NCBI GenBank assembly: GCA_015680685.1
Contig: MNCI01008000.1
Span: 97,416-161,415, forward strand
Source: Gnetum montanum
Lineage: Eukaryota > Streptophyta > Gnetopsida > Gnetales > Gnetaceae
Direction: 5' to 3'
Length of the DNA stretch: 64,000 bases
Positions 1 to 10,702 of this stretch are shown here, piece after piece (position 1 is the first letter of the stretch; each line of letters begins with the position of its first letter). Both the position numbers and the translations under genes were made by a program. Below the pieces are notes generated by a model. It saw only the letters and a program-made list of their open reading frames with translations. It had not been told where the DNA came from and made no database searches.

Positions 1-229
1 AAAATGCTAATGCCTTATTAGAACAAAATATAATATTTCATTCAAACATTATAGGTTTTTACATTAAAAAAACAAGTATATAATTGTAAAGATGATGCTA
101 TATAGAATACTACAATATTTTGAGTTAGTGACATGTATAACATATCTTAGTACCAATAAAATAAAGGAATTTATTCACAGTATGTCACATTTATATAGTT
201 ATACACTTATTATATTATATGAATCTAAA

Positions 230-398
230 ACTAAATTTTTATTTAGTTCACTAATACCCTTTGGATCTATCAAACCAATTTCAAAATGCCTTTTACAGAA
301 TTCATTTTGTACATAACTTAACGTAGCCCACTAGAAATGAACTTGTGACTTGGGTATTCCTAGCCAAGACTCTTACCACTAAGCTAACACCTCATTGT
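230..398 (-). mobile_element. tRNA-derived SINE head (copy 1)
   Basis: On the minus strand a block starting near 398 reads like an internal RNA polymerase III promoter. There is an A-box-like TTAGCTTAGTGGTA near 385 and, about 45 bases on, a degenerate B box (AGTTCATTTCT). The same block with a better B box recurs near 6490. The tail toward 230 is AT-rich and its end is not defined. No cloverleaf or acceptor stem can be drawn, so this is a tRNA-derived SINE and not a tRNA gene. The family cannot be named from sequence alone. Confidence 0.5.
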
Positions 399-623
399 AT
401 ATAAACTCTCTTATCCTATCTAGAATTAAAATCAAAATCTTTGAAGTTTTTATTTTACATATCACAAAAATTTTCAATGACTTTTTCTTGAACTTTTGCC
501 AACTTTTGCAATTTTGCAACTTATTAAAGTAGCCAATAAAATTGATTTTCCAACTTTTCAATTTTTACTTATAATCAAAAAAATTTAAAATTGAACTTGA
601 ATGCAGCAGAAAATTAAAACAAT
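399..623. other. AT-rich DNA, no gene seen
   Basis: Bases 1-229 and 399-623 are AT-rich. Only short open frames without recognisable domains occur here. Confidence 0.6.
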
Positions 624-805
624 ACAATGTCAAACTAAAACCTTACATCAATTTGAATTTAATATAAACATAGTGCTTGTATTTTTAAACTTCTACAATG
701 TCAAACTAAATCCTTACATCAATTTGATTTCGATATAAACACAGTAGTTGTATTTCTAAACTTCTACAATGCAAAACTAAATCCTTACATTAGTATGAAT
801 TCAAT
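624..805. repeat. 71-bp tandem repeat, about 2.5 copies
   Basis: Units beginning ACAATG start at 624, 695 and 766. The period is 71 bases, with a few substitutions and a truncated third copy. The array ends just left of the endonuclease V exon remnant at 830, so it lies in what would have been the following intron. Confidence 0.85.
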
Positions 806-829
806 TTGGCGGTAGGCAAACATATGTAC

Positions 830-880
830 CTCTAGGATGTAGAATTCCATTTCCATCAACCATAATTAGCTATTTATGTC
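830..880 (-). pseudogene. Endonuclease V exon piece with VDGNG motif
   Basis: Minus-strand translation gives LIMVDGNGILHPRG followed by a GTACAT donor at 829. The family motif is an active-site loop with an essential Asp. A TTTGCAG acceptor lies upstream near 893, but that side holds stops, including a TAG where the family has Gln. The exon is therefore decayed at its 5' side. Confidence 0.75.
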
Positions 881-893
881 ATTAAAAACTGCA

Positions 894-1375
894 AACACAA
901 TTATTAAAACAAAACCAATATACCAAAGAGAATGAAGATTACAATAAATGAACATCAATTAAGAATTTAAAATAAGTTAAAGGCCTACAATCTTCTGCTA
1001 AATATAATAAATTTTCAACATTTTTGATAGTCCACAATGAGATTCTATAGAAATAACCTACATCATCCATAAAACCAAACAAATTTTGTTATTTTCATGT
1101 CTAATATAAGAGTTTGGGTGTTCCACTTTGCACTATTAAAATGTATGTGACTTGGATGTCACGTGAATTTGCCCAAGTTTTTTTTGGAGGGGTTGTGCAA
1201 AGAGCATAGATGTTAGCACTCAAGATTAATCCTTGCGTTGTGGTGGGCAATGTCGCCGAGGCCAACGCTAGGGCCTACGTTGCCTTGTAAAGTTGTTTAC
1301 TCTTGTTGCCCAATGCCATAGCAAGGGGCTGCTTTTCAATGTGCTGTTGAGGGTTCGAACATGTTGGATATGGCA
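894..1375. other. Intergenic or intronic DNA, no feature seen
   Basis: AT-rich up to about 1150, then more GC-balanced sequence that leads into the coiled-coil pseudogene. No motif is recognised. Confidence 0.5.
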
Positions 1376-2004
1376 ATGCATGTCACTAATGATTCGGAGG
1401 GTTCCGACACGATAGTGGCATGGGATATATCAACTAAGCTTTTGCATGTGGCAAAAAAGGTAGTGGAAAAGGCCACAAAAGATGAACGTAGGGTCTAGGA
1501 AGCTAAGTGGTGCACCCACAAGGAAGCATTTCAACATGCACAAGCTCAATTGGAAGTTTAGTTCATGGAGAAAGAAAAAGAGCTGCTGCAGCAACATGCA
1601 ATCTGTGAAGAGAGTGCTAAGGCAATGTTGATTGATGAACTGAGGACCCAAATCAGGGAGCAGCTGCAACATGAAGAGGAGCAATGGTAGGAGCTGGAGA
1701 GGTTGGAGCAGGTTGCCAAGGAGTGGGAGCAAGAGGAAGCAAAACAATTGCAAAGGCAGCTAGACAGAGCACATGCCCAAAATGCCAAGATGTAGCTAAG
1801 AAGTGGATGCTGCCCCTACCAAGTGCTGAACATTCACAAACACCACATGGTGGGCTCTTCATTGACACATTTGAAGATCCTCATTCAAACTCCATTTTGA
1901 TGAAAAAGGAACAGCCAACCACTATGCCAGGAAAGAGGCTGCCTTCAAAGACTTCCAAGAAGCAACCACTTTTGTCAACTCAGAGCACCATCGAGAGGTG
2001 CTAA
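1376..2004 (+). pseudogene. Coiled-coil protein remnant, unknown function
   Basis: From an ATG at 1376 one frame reads a Glu/Lys/Gln/Leu-rich helix (KEKELLQQHA, IREQLQHEEE, WEQEEAKQLQRQL). It is broken by four stops, all TAG, each at a place where Gln would suit the coiled coil. After about 1800 the open frame shifts by one and continues to 2004 with a Lys/Ser/Thr-rich tail. Similar helix-rich ORFs occur in the retroelements further right, but no direct match is visible. It lies opposite in strand to the endonuclease V remnant and inside its presumed intron. It may be a retroelement gag-like piece or a host gene fragment. Confidence 0.5.
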
Positions 2005-2251
2005 ATGGTATCCACAATCAAGAAATTCCTAATTGTACCTATCTAAATCTACCCAAATGTCTATAGTGTGTCTATTCTTTGGGGGGATCTGAGGGTTTCA
2101 CAAATTGTTCTTAGGTTTCTTTTGTGTTATCTCTTGGCTATTGGGAGTGTGTGGGGCGATTCATGAGGCCCCAAGTTTTGCATGGTTGGTAGTTGGGTAA
2201 GGGTTCTGTTTTTTAAAGATTTTTGAGGGCCAATGGCCTGGCCAATTTTTC
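2005..2251. other. Short spacer, no feature
   Basis: Between the coiled-coil remnant and the first direct repeat. Nothing is recognised. Confidence 0.5.
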
Positions 2252-3518
2252 ACATGAAATTTATCACTTAATGAATTAACAGTTAGTAGAGTAGAACAAA
2301 GAATAAAAAATTTATTGTTATTAGAGGTTGTCTGTTAGAGAATGAGGCATTCTAAATGTGTATTTACAATACAAGCAAAGCATAAGAGTGTTTGCCTTTT
2401 ACAATACTCTTTGTTTTGCATGAACAATCACACTTACCAAAAAGAAAATCAAAATGTTGAGCTAAAGGCAATGATTTGTTAGGCAATTTTTATAGATTTC
2501 CTAATAATGAACAAAAACAAACATAACAGGGTGGACCATCCAGGCTGAATTTTCATAATGGAATTTGTGCCTAGCCTGTACGTTGTTTGACGTACACAAA
2601 TTGCATGAATTCACGATGCATTAGTTGGATGCACATTAATAGATTTTGTAAGATGCACTCATGCTTATAATGAAAGATCATAATTTCAATAGGTTATGTC
2701 CTTTACTTTTATGCACAACTCATAACAGTGAAATATGTCGTTGCAGTTCCAAAATGGTGCCAAGGGCTTCATCTAGCTCCTTACCACAAACACTGAACCT
2801 AAAGATGCTAACGGCATAAATTTTAAAGGCTTTCAATAAAGACGGTTGCACCAACAAGCATATATTGATGTAAATATATGGTATATATGGTATTTCATGT
2901 GAGATGTATTATTGTATTACATCAACACTGGTTATCTTTTTAATAGAATCATTCATGACATTGAAAGTTATTTGAAACCAATTCCATGGTGTTTTAGACA
3001 AATCAAATTCAAAGTAAATAAATTCCACTTAGTTTTCTGACAGCGTTATAAACTCTGTAAACTATTTTGTACTTGGCAGAAAAGGCAACTGCATTCACCA
3101 AACAGATGTTAATCTATTCTTATTTTAAAGAGGCATAGGGTTGATTGTAACGGGGATAATATCAGTGAAGGTTTATTGAATGGCCAGATTTACAGGATAA
3201 TTTTTGGTCCATTGCTTTAGGAGTTAACTGTTTCACTGAATTCTTGAGTCATTTAACGCTTTTTAGTTGCAGGTAAAACCTGCGCTCTAAAAAACTTGAC
3301 TATTTTTGTCTGGGTTTACTATAATTTCACATTCAATATTCAAATTTGATTGCAATCTATGCGTGACCTCCGGTGTTCAAGATTAGTTGTATTGATGTAA
3401 CGGAAAATTGATGTTCTAGCATTAGAAAAGGAAAGCGACACAAATGCAAATTCATTTTAAAGGGGGAAGTTCCAAAATATCAATTCTAACAGTGGGGCTA
3501 GAATATATATGGATATTA
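2252..3518. repeat. Long direct repeat, copy 1
   Basis: This segment matches 4681-5698 in the same orientation with high identity. It starts ACATGAAATTTATC and ends GGATATTA in both copies. Copy 1 holds about 236 bases (roughly 2581-2816) that are absent from copy 2. There is no TG...CA boundary, primer-binding site or polypurine tract, so these do not look like LTRs. Copy 1 lies on the downstream side of endonuclease V exon 2. Confidence 0.85.
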
Positions 3519-4061
3519 CACCTTTGAAACCACTCCCTAACTCCTTGAAAAGGTACCATACACTAATATGGTTCATAAAGCTATAGGAAATAATGAGATG
3601 TAGCTTATTCCTACAATTGATCCCTTATATTTTATAGGTTGAAAGTTGAACTTCAACAGTTCACCCTAAAATTTAAGGAAAGTCTACAAAAGAAATGTCT
3701 GGAATTGAATTTTATCAAATAGATCAAAAGTGTCTGTGTATGAATGCAATGAAAGAAACTTTATCAATCTTTTAGTGTATTCCCTATATTTGTTGCAATG
3801 AATTTTATAATTAATAAAACCCTCTCATGACCTATCTTTGAAGAAAATCGGTAGTAACGTTCCTTTATCTTTTTTGAAATTACTAGGAAGTATTTTCCCA
3901 AGCGCACAATTTTTCACATGAATTGATACAGTTAGTGCCATGTACTAATTAATTTGTATTATATATGATCTATTTGAAATATGCCTAACAATATGTTGTT
4001 ATTAGGTTTGTACCTTACAAACTTTCTAACAGAAAGTGGGAAACCAGTAAAGAGACATTAC
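3519..4061. other. AT-rich intronic DNA, no feature
   Basis: Between direct repeat copy 1 and endonuclease V exon 2. No gene is seen. Confidence 0.5.
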
Positions 4062-4351
4062 CTCCCTGAATGCGAGGAAGCCAGGAATATATGGCATCCG
4101 AGAATATATGGCACTGTGTTAACTGGGAGATTTCAAAATCCTCATAAACAATGTTTAAGGTATCTGCTTCAACAACCACAAGTGCACCATAAGCAATAGC
4201 TGAATTTTCTTTTCTAAAACTGATGTTAAGCCTTCCAATGTATTGCAAGTTATTTATGATTTTGTGTTCATGAGTTTTAGAACCTGTGGGTGAAAGCTTC
4301 CATGGGATGTCATCTTCCAATATTAGTTGTTTCTTTAAGCAAGCCTGCTCC
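4062..4351 (-). pseudogene. Endonuclease V exon 2 remnant
   Basis: Bounded by an ATTAG acceptor (4352) and a GAG|GTAATG donor (4061). It encodes EQACLKKQLILEDD, then LQYIGRLNISF, ALVVVEADTLNIVYEDF and, in a shifted frame, PYIPGFLAFRE. A tandem copy of TGCCATATATTCTCGGA sits just before the last motif and breaks the frame. The open frame that begins with an ATG at 4392 starts inside the intron and is not the true start. The catalytic Asp position reads Asn. Confidence 0.8.
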
Positions 4352-4680
4352 CTAATAATAAATGGAGAATTTAAAAGGTTCTCATTAGTCAAGAAAAATC
4401 CATAGTTAGATAAAACAATAAATATTCTATATGAAGAACATAAGAAGCAATGTATTTTAAAGGTTCTTTGCTATTTGATGGACAAGAAAAGGCCAAAAAG
4501 AAAATTTTCACATTTTTCTCTAACAGTCACTACATAAGCATGATAGATAAAGCCTTGGTGTTTGCTTTTATTTTCTACGATGAAACATTGTATATTTTGC
4601 ATGTTGTTATTGTATCTACCTAAACAATATATCATTCTAGGACATATAGCAAAAAAATTTATGTTGCAAGCGAAGTTTGA

Positions 4681-5698
4681 ACATGAAATTTATCACTTAA
4701 TGAATTAACAGTTAGTAGAGTAGAACAAAGAATAAAAAATTTATTGTTATTAGAGGTTGTCTGAGAATGAGGCATTCTAAATGTGTATTTACAATACAAG
4801 CAAAGCATAAGAGTGTTTGCCTTTTACAATACTCTTTGTTTTGCATGAACAATCACACTTACCAAAAAAAATCAAAATGTTGAGCTAAAGGCAATGATTT
4901 GTTAGGCAATTTTTATAGATTTCCTAATAATGAACAAAAACAAACATAACAAGGTGGACCATCCAGGCTGAATTTTCATAATGGAATTTGTGCCTAGCCT
5001 GTATAAATTTTAAAGGCTTTCAATAAAGACGGTTGCACCAACAAGCATATATTGATGAGGCAGAGTTGTATGGTATTCCATGTGAGATGTATTATTGTAT
5101 TACATCAACACTGCTTATCTCTTTAATAGAATCATTCATGACATTGAAAGTTATTTCAAACCAATTCCATGGTGTTTTAGACAAATCAAATTCAAAGTAA
5201 ATAAATTCCACTTAGTTTTCTAACATAAACTATTTTGCACTTGGTAGAACTGCATTCACCAAACAGATGTTAATCTATTCTTATTTTAAAGAGTCATAGG
5301 GTTGATTGTAACGGGGATAATATCAGTGAAGGTTTATTGAATGGCCAGATTTACAGGATAATTTTTGGTCCATTGCTTTAGGAGCTAACTGTTTCAATGA
5401 ATTCTTGAGTTATTTAACGCCTTTTAGTTGCAGGTAAAACCTACGCTCCAAAAAACTTGACTATTTTTGTCTGGGTTTCTTATAATTTCGCATTCAATAT
5501 TCAAATTTGATTGCAATCTATGCGTGACCTCCAGTGTTCAATATTAGTTCTAGTGTTCAATATTAGTTCTATTGATGTAACGGCAAATTTATGTTCTGGC
5601 ATTAGAAAAGGAAAGCGACACAGATGCAAATTCATTTTAAAGGGGGAAGTTCCAAAATATCAATTCTAGCAGTGGGGCTAGAATATATATGGATATTA
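4681..5698. repeat. Long direct repeat, copy 2 (inside endonuclease V intron 1)
   Basis: Direct-repeat partner of 2252-3518. It lacks the ~236-base block and has a small extra tandem duplication near 5530-5570 (AGTGTTCAATATTAGTTCT twice). Its right end lies only 8 bases from the exon 1 donor, so it makes up most of endonuclease V intron 1. Confidence 0.85.
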
Positions 5699-5706
5699 TG
5701 CTATAC

Positions 5707-5744
5707 CGGATCCATTTTTCCTCCTGAGAATCAAAAGCTGCCAT
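5707..5744 (-). pseudogene. Endonuclease V exon 1 (N-terminus)
   Basis: Minus-strand ATG at 5744 reads MAAFDSQEEKWI and ends CG before a GTATAG donor. Joined to the exon 2 acceptor the reading continues R-E-Q-A-C-L-K-K, in phase. The family start is variable, so the exact initiator is an inference. Confidence 0.65.
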
Positions 5745-6110
5745 CCATGGGGCTTCAATGTAGGTCTGGTAGATTGATTAATCATAAATCCTCTAGATAG
5801 ATTCTCAACAAACACCACTGCAACACTGCAATACTAATTTACCAAAAATTCAACCCCTAATCTAACCATGGAAAATTTTAAGATTGCCCACCTGTCAACG
5901 TTAAATTGGAAGCAACTCGCCTTGCCGCGTCTTAATCCTGATCTCTGGTGTGTCTATGCAATCATGACCAATTTCTCCAGAAAAAATGTGTAATTTTGAT
6001 CAAAACGTGTACAGTGGTAATTCGCTTAGCAATTGCTTTCCTTTCTTTTGTTTCCTCCATCGTGATGGGCGTCACCTTTGGAACACGACTTCCATTTAAA
6101 GAAAAATAAA
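5745..6110. other. Upstream flank of endonuclease V remnant
   Basis: This would be the promoter and 5' leader side of the endonuclease V gene. I see no clear TATA box and no other gene. Confidence 0.4.
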
Positions 6111-6198
6111 CATAAAGGATATTGTTACAATAATTAAATAAATATTCTTTATCATAAAGGATATTGTTACAATAACTAAATAAATATTCTTTATGATA
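6111..6198. repeat. 42-bp tandem duplication with a foldback
   Basis: CATAAAGGATATTGTTACAA begins at 6111 and again at 6153. The second unit also forms an inverted repeat, ATCATAAAGGATATT with AATATTCTTTATGAT, around a short loop. It may be a small MITE-like footprint or simple slippage. Confidence 0.7.
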
Positions 6199-6282
6199 GC
6201 AAAACTTACAAGAATTAGGAAAATTATAATAGGTAATTCATTAAATATGAGTCTTTCCAAAGACTAATAATTTCTTGTTCAT

Positions 6283-6283
6283 N
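6283..6283. other. Assembly N
   Basis: A single N sits between two nearly identical 25-base stretches (6258-6282 and 6285-6309, core GACTAATAATTTCTTGTT). This suggests two read ends with an unmerged overlap. Confidence 0.8.
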
Positions 6284-6339
6284 TCGAAGACTAATAATTT
6301 CTTGTTTATCTTTCTTAAAAATCAACATAAAATTATATA

Positions 6340-6490
6340 ATGTGGGGGTGTTGAAACCCAAAATAATTGAAACATAGGTGCACCCCAAAATTTATAGAAG
6401 GTTACAACTTACAACTCCATAGTAGAGTTGAACCTATGACCTAGGGTTATTAGGCTAAGACCCATACCACTAGGCTAACACCTCATTGTT
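6340..6490 (-). mobile_element. tRNA-derived SINE head (copy 2)
   Basis: The minus strand from 6490 carries the A box TTAGCCTAGTGGTA and, about 40 bases later, the B box GGTTCAACTCT. These are the two internal RNA polymerase III promoter elements of tRNA-derived SINEs. It is the same family as the block near 398. The body runs toward 6340 and the end is not clear. Confidence 0.6.
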
Positions 6491-7035
6491 AAAAAATTAT
6501 ATAAGTTGATAAAATCGGAAACTTTAACATGTTCTTCAAATTGGACATCAAAATCTATAGCTCACTTATGAATGATAACACTGCATACTTATATATAAAA
6601 GACCCTATATCTAGAGCACATTGCACCATTGAAGCATTGCCTAACTCAACAAGCAAAAAAAAAAATAAAAAAAAATAAAAAACAAAACAAAAATAATACC
6701 TTGTATGAAAGAATTGGATGTCATGATTTTTTATTCACATCATTTAATTGTGAAACGAAACTTCAATTACAAGACAATTAATCCAAAATTTGAATGAAAA
6801 CATATTGTGATGAAAGATTAACAACATTCTCTATAGTGGAAGGGCTTAGGTCTAGATGTGTTAAAGTAGGAGGATGTCTTGGCTTTTTTAAGGGAACAAT
6901 GTCTCATGTATTTCCCAATGCTCTTTATGAATGTTGTATATGTGCCTTGCATTGGTTCAATCATTTATATAATTATCAAAATGTCTTCACAATGCTCCTA
7001 ATGCATGGACTAATATGTGATGTATGTATTTTGTA
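6491..7035. other. AT-rich flank of the nested retroelements
   Basis: It includes an A-rich run near 6655-6690 and one short open frame (6794-7045) with no recognisable domain. I see no supported gene. Confidence 0.5.
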
Positions 7036-7040
7036 CTTAC

Positions 7041-8742
7041 TATAATGACCTAAATTGTCGATGTAAGGTTGGAAGGGAAAACAAACACCGAAAGATCGTC
7101 AAACAGGCACAACTGACCCTACCTTCGCTTGAGGGCAAGCTGGAAAAGGAAACGAAGGCAGAGCACCTTGGATGGTTTGCACACAAATCAACCAAGAACT
7201 TCCCCGAGCATAAACTATGGCTTTTGCTGGGGTTTCGTAACTAATGATGTACGGAATGTAAATAGTAATGTATGAAATGCAAATAGAGTGTATACGAAAC
7301 TGTATTACAAACAAAACATAAATTGGACTTTAAAATAGAGCAAACAATATAATGGCTAGCAAAATGAACTATATTGTATTGCTTAGAAATGATGTGCACT
7401 GGTCAAAGCGTAGCTGCATGTGTGGATGGTAAGTCAAGCACCAAGCCCCAGGGTGATGTGTTTCAGAAGTGCTTGGATGTTAGGAGTCAGGTCTAACCGA
7501 GCACCCAAGGATTGCTGGTTTGAGTTTCCTAAGCTATCAACCTTTAAAATTGCCAACCCTATTTATGTGAATTGACAAGGTATTTATAGGGTTCGGCTGG
7601 CTTGGGTGTGGAATTCATGGATGGAATCAACGACTAAGAGATGAGAGGAAAATAGATCGAGTGACATGTGTTCGATGGATAGCTGTGTGTGAGTTGGACA
7701 TGCGCAGGTAAGCTACATTCTTGACCAGGTGCATTGTATCTTACAACGTGTGTTAACTTACTCAAGCTAGCTTACGCTTATGGAGGTAGATATAATTTGG
7801 ATTGTAAGAGCTTAACAAGCTCACAAATGATGAAAATTTACAATGAAAATGATAATTTACAACAAGAGAAATTGACTTCGACTCGCTTGAAAATTCTCGA
7901 TCTCTGGATTGATTGATTACTGCAGGATGTTGACTTGAGTGATTTTGTGGCTATTCAAGGCATCTTTGTTTCACCAGACCTTTCAGCGTGAGTTGATTTT
8001 GTCTTGGTGTGTCTCCAGCGTGCTCACGCTGCACTCAAGCTATACTCATGCTGCCAGCGTGACCTCTGCGTGAGTGAGCCAAAAATGACATATTTTGCAC
8101 CAAATTTTGATCTTTAAAGCTTGTTTCTTGAGTATAACAATTATCTGACTGTGTTTGACCTTGAAAGTGATCTTCAAGTCAAAAATTGAGCTTGATGTGC
8201 CTTGTTTTGAACCACTTTTGGTAGCTCATGCTAGACTCACGTTGCCATCATGAGTGTAGCGTGACCATAGCATGAGCTACAAAAACTTGCAATTTTGGAC
8301 CTAAAATCTGTACTTCTAGAGGCTGGAACTTGAAGCTATCAACAATGAACCCTGAGGATGACTTGCACCTTGGAAATCAAATCATTTTGGCTCAGTTTTA
8401 AGGCTCCTAGAGTTGGTCACACTGTACTCATGCTACCAGCGTGACCTCAACGTGACCACAGCGTGAGTGGGGAAATTTGCATCATTTGACCTGAATGTTG
8501 AAACTGAAGTAGGGAATTGTGACCTTTGAGGATGGTTTGTACCCTCAGATTTGGACTAGATTTGAACCATTTTTGACTTGATCTTGAAGTCATTGGAGTT
8601 ACTCATGTTGAGGGCAAGCTAGCTTGACTTGAGCAAGCTAGGTGTGAGTTCCATGCCTTAGTTAAATTTTTTCCACCCAAAAGCTAATAGCCTTTGGGTT
8701 GTTCTCATTTCAAAATGTTAGGTCGAAATTAGTGGTGTTTCA
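7041..8742 (-). mobile_element. e2 3' LTR
   Basis: It starts (minus) TGAAACACCAC at 8742, directly after the polypurine tract AAAGAGGGGCCAA, and ends near 7041 where similarity to the 5' LTR at 33137 stops. A TATA-like TTTATAGGG (plus view) lies near 7580. It is about 800 bases longer than the e2 5' LTR, which has an internal deletion. Confidence 0.85.
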
Positions 8743-8830
8743 TTGGCCCCTCTTTGTTGACGTCTGGAGGAGTCCACCCAAGAGGCATTGACAAAGAAGT
8801 GCAAAACACCATGAACAACCAAGTACTGAG

Positions 8831-10668
8831 TGAAACACCACAAAATTTCAGCTCAACACATTGAAACGAGAACAATTTGGAGCTTCTTCAGTTTTGGTAG
8901 GCAAAAACTTGACTAAGGCATGAAACTCATGCTCATACTGTCAAGGTAACTTGCCCTCACGTAACTAACCCTGATAATTTCAAAATCAAATCAAAAAATG
9001 ACACTAATTTGAATGGGCAAGGCTCCCTTCGGGGCCCACTGATGATCACTCTGAGCTTCAACATCCAGAACCCAAGATTTCAAGTCAAAATCGCATGAAT
9101 CTTGCCACTCACGCTGAGGTCATGTAGCCCAGTGTGAGTACAAGGTGAATATAGCTTGACCAACTTTCAGAGCCCTGAAACCAAGTCCAAACAATCTACA
9201 TTCGAGCACATGGACTCCCCTCAAGCTTCACTAATGTTCATTGCAGCTCTCGGCCTCCAAAACCTCAAAAATAAAGCTCAAAATCATATGATTTGTTTAC
9301 TCATGCCCAGGTCATGCTGGGGTCACGCTGACAGCGTGAGCCCAGCGTGACCAAACAAAACAGGTCAAATCAAGTAGTCTCAAGCATAATTTTCAGCATC
9401 AACTCAACCCCCAAGGACAAGCAACAGTTCTACTTCACAGGCTCCAGAAAATCAAAATTTGGGCATGAAACATGGCATTTTGGCTAGGTCACGCTAGGGT
9501 CATGCTAAGGTCGGGTTGACAATGTGAGCCTAGTGTGACCTGTCAAAAGTGGCTTAAATCGATGCAAGAAAAAATTCAAATTTAGCATCCAATCCACCTT
9601 GGAGAGCAGGCAGTAGTTGCACCTCAAAGAACAGGTGTCAGAGGTCAAGATTTAGCTCAAAATGTGTCACTTCCAGTTGGTCATGCTGAGGTCATGTTGA
9701 CGGCGTGAGCACTGTTCACAACCAAGCAAAAGCACTTCTAACGCACGCTGAGGACATGCCAGGACCAAATTAACTCATGATGGGAGCCCTGGTGAAGCAG
9801 AGATGCCTCAAACAGCCACTGAACCATTCAAATCGACATCCTACAGCAACTGATTCAAAGGATCATGAAGTTTCAAGAGAGCTGGTGTCAATCCCTCTTG
9901 GAATCGATTGTAAATTTTCATTGTAAGCCTCACCATCTATGAGCTTGTCAAACTCTTACGCTACTTCCGTGGGTGTAAGCTAGCTAGCGATTGTAAGATA
10001 CAGTGCATTCGGTCTAGAACGTAATCTGCCCATGTACACCTATCACACGATCCATTTTTCTCTTGTGTCACAGCCATTGATCTCATTCACAAATCCTACT
10101 CCCGAACCTAGCGAAATGCAGAAATACCCTGTTCATTGAAATAAACAGGGTGGGAAATTTTGAAGCAAGAAAACCAGTAATCCTGAGCCCAAACGCACAT
10201 GATCCCTAGCACCTGCAAACACCTCACATCGGAGCTTAACGTCTAACTTGCAATCCAGACACGTAACTACGTTTTGACTAGTGCACATTTTGTCAATTAA
10301 TACAATACAGTTTCATTATTTCCTTCCATTCATATTGTTTAATCTGTTGATGTATTGTTTACAATATAGCTCTGTTTATGCTTCCTTTACAATTAAATCT
10401 CTATTTACACTCTGCGCTCTGTTTGCATTTCATGTTGCTATTTGCATTCTGTTTACATTCTGTTTACACCGTTTACGATAACCCCAACGCTAGCTATAGC
10501 GTACACTTGGGGAGGTCCTTGGTTGATCTACATGCAGACCATCCAAGGCACTTTGCCTTTTTTTTTCTAGCTTGCCCTCATGTGAAGGTAGGGTCATTTG
10601 TGTCTCTCAAGAGATCTTTCGACGTTCATTTTTACTCTAGCCTTACATCGACGATTTCGAATAGCGTA
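8831..10668 (+). mobile_element. e1 5' LTR
   Basis: It begins TGAAACACCAC at 8831 and ends GCGTA (decayed CA) at 10668. It is packed with the word CTCACGCT and its complement AGCGTGAG. A weak TATA equivalent lies at about 10118 and an AATAAA near 10140, inside a short inverted repeat ACCCTGTT...AACAGGGT. Compared with the 3' LTR it has about 27 extra bases near 8880. Confidence 0.88.
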
Positions 10669-10671
10669 GAA

Positions 10672-10702
10672 ATTGGCACTAGAAGGAGGGCTTGAACCTC
10701 TG
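10672..10702 (+). promoter_or_regulatory. e1 primer-binding site
   Basis: Just after the LTR comes TTGGCACTAGAAGGAGGGC followed by TTGAACCTC. TGG pairs with tRNA CCA. The complement contains a T-arm-like GAGG-TTCAAGC-CCTC. The e2 leader has the related TGGCACTAGTAGGAG. I cannot name the tRNA. Confidence 0.6.

Larger units (their letters stand above)
830..5744 (-). pseudogene. Endonuclease V (deoxyinosine endonuclease), broken gene
   Basis: Three pieces in the right order on the minus strand match the plant endonuclease V family, which incises DNA or RNA next to deoxyinosine. Exon 1 (5744-5707) starts MAAFDSQEEKWI. Exon 2 (4351-4062) carries LQYIGRLNISF, ALVVVEADTL and PYIPGFLAFRE. A later piece (about 880-830) carries LIMVDGNGILHPRG, the second active-site block. 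Exon 1 ends CG|GTATAG and exon 2 begins after ATTAG|G, so splicing restores an Arg codon in frame. The gene is dead. The catalytic Asp of the first block is Asn (LNISF), exon 2 has a 17-base tandem duplication and a frameshift, and the last piece has a TAG just upstream of its motif. The 3' exons are missing or lie left of the window. Family identity rests on remembered motifs only. Confidence 0.8.

Noticed and set aside
330-398. A tRNA gene
   Set aside because: Only the A and B box region is tRNA-like. There is no acceptor stem or anticodon arm.
4015-4392. An intact 125-codon minus-strand gene
   Set aside because: Its ATG lies upstream of the acceptor of endonuclease V exon 2 and its end is a frameshifted version of a conserved motif. 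It is an exon remnant.
2252-5698. LTR retrotransposon with the direct repeats as LTRs
   Set aside because: The repeat ends lack TG...CA, and no primer site or polypurine tract adjoins them. A gene exon lies between.
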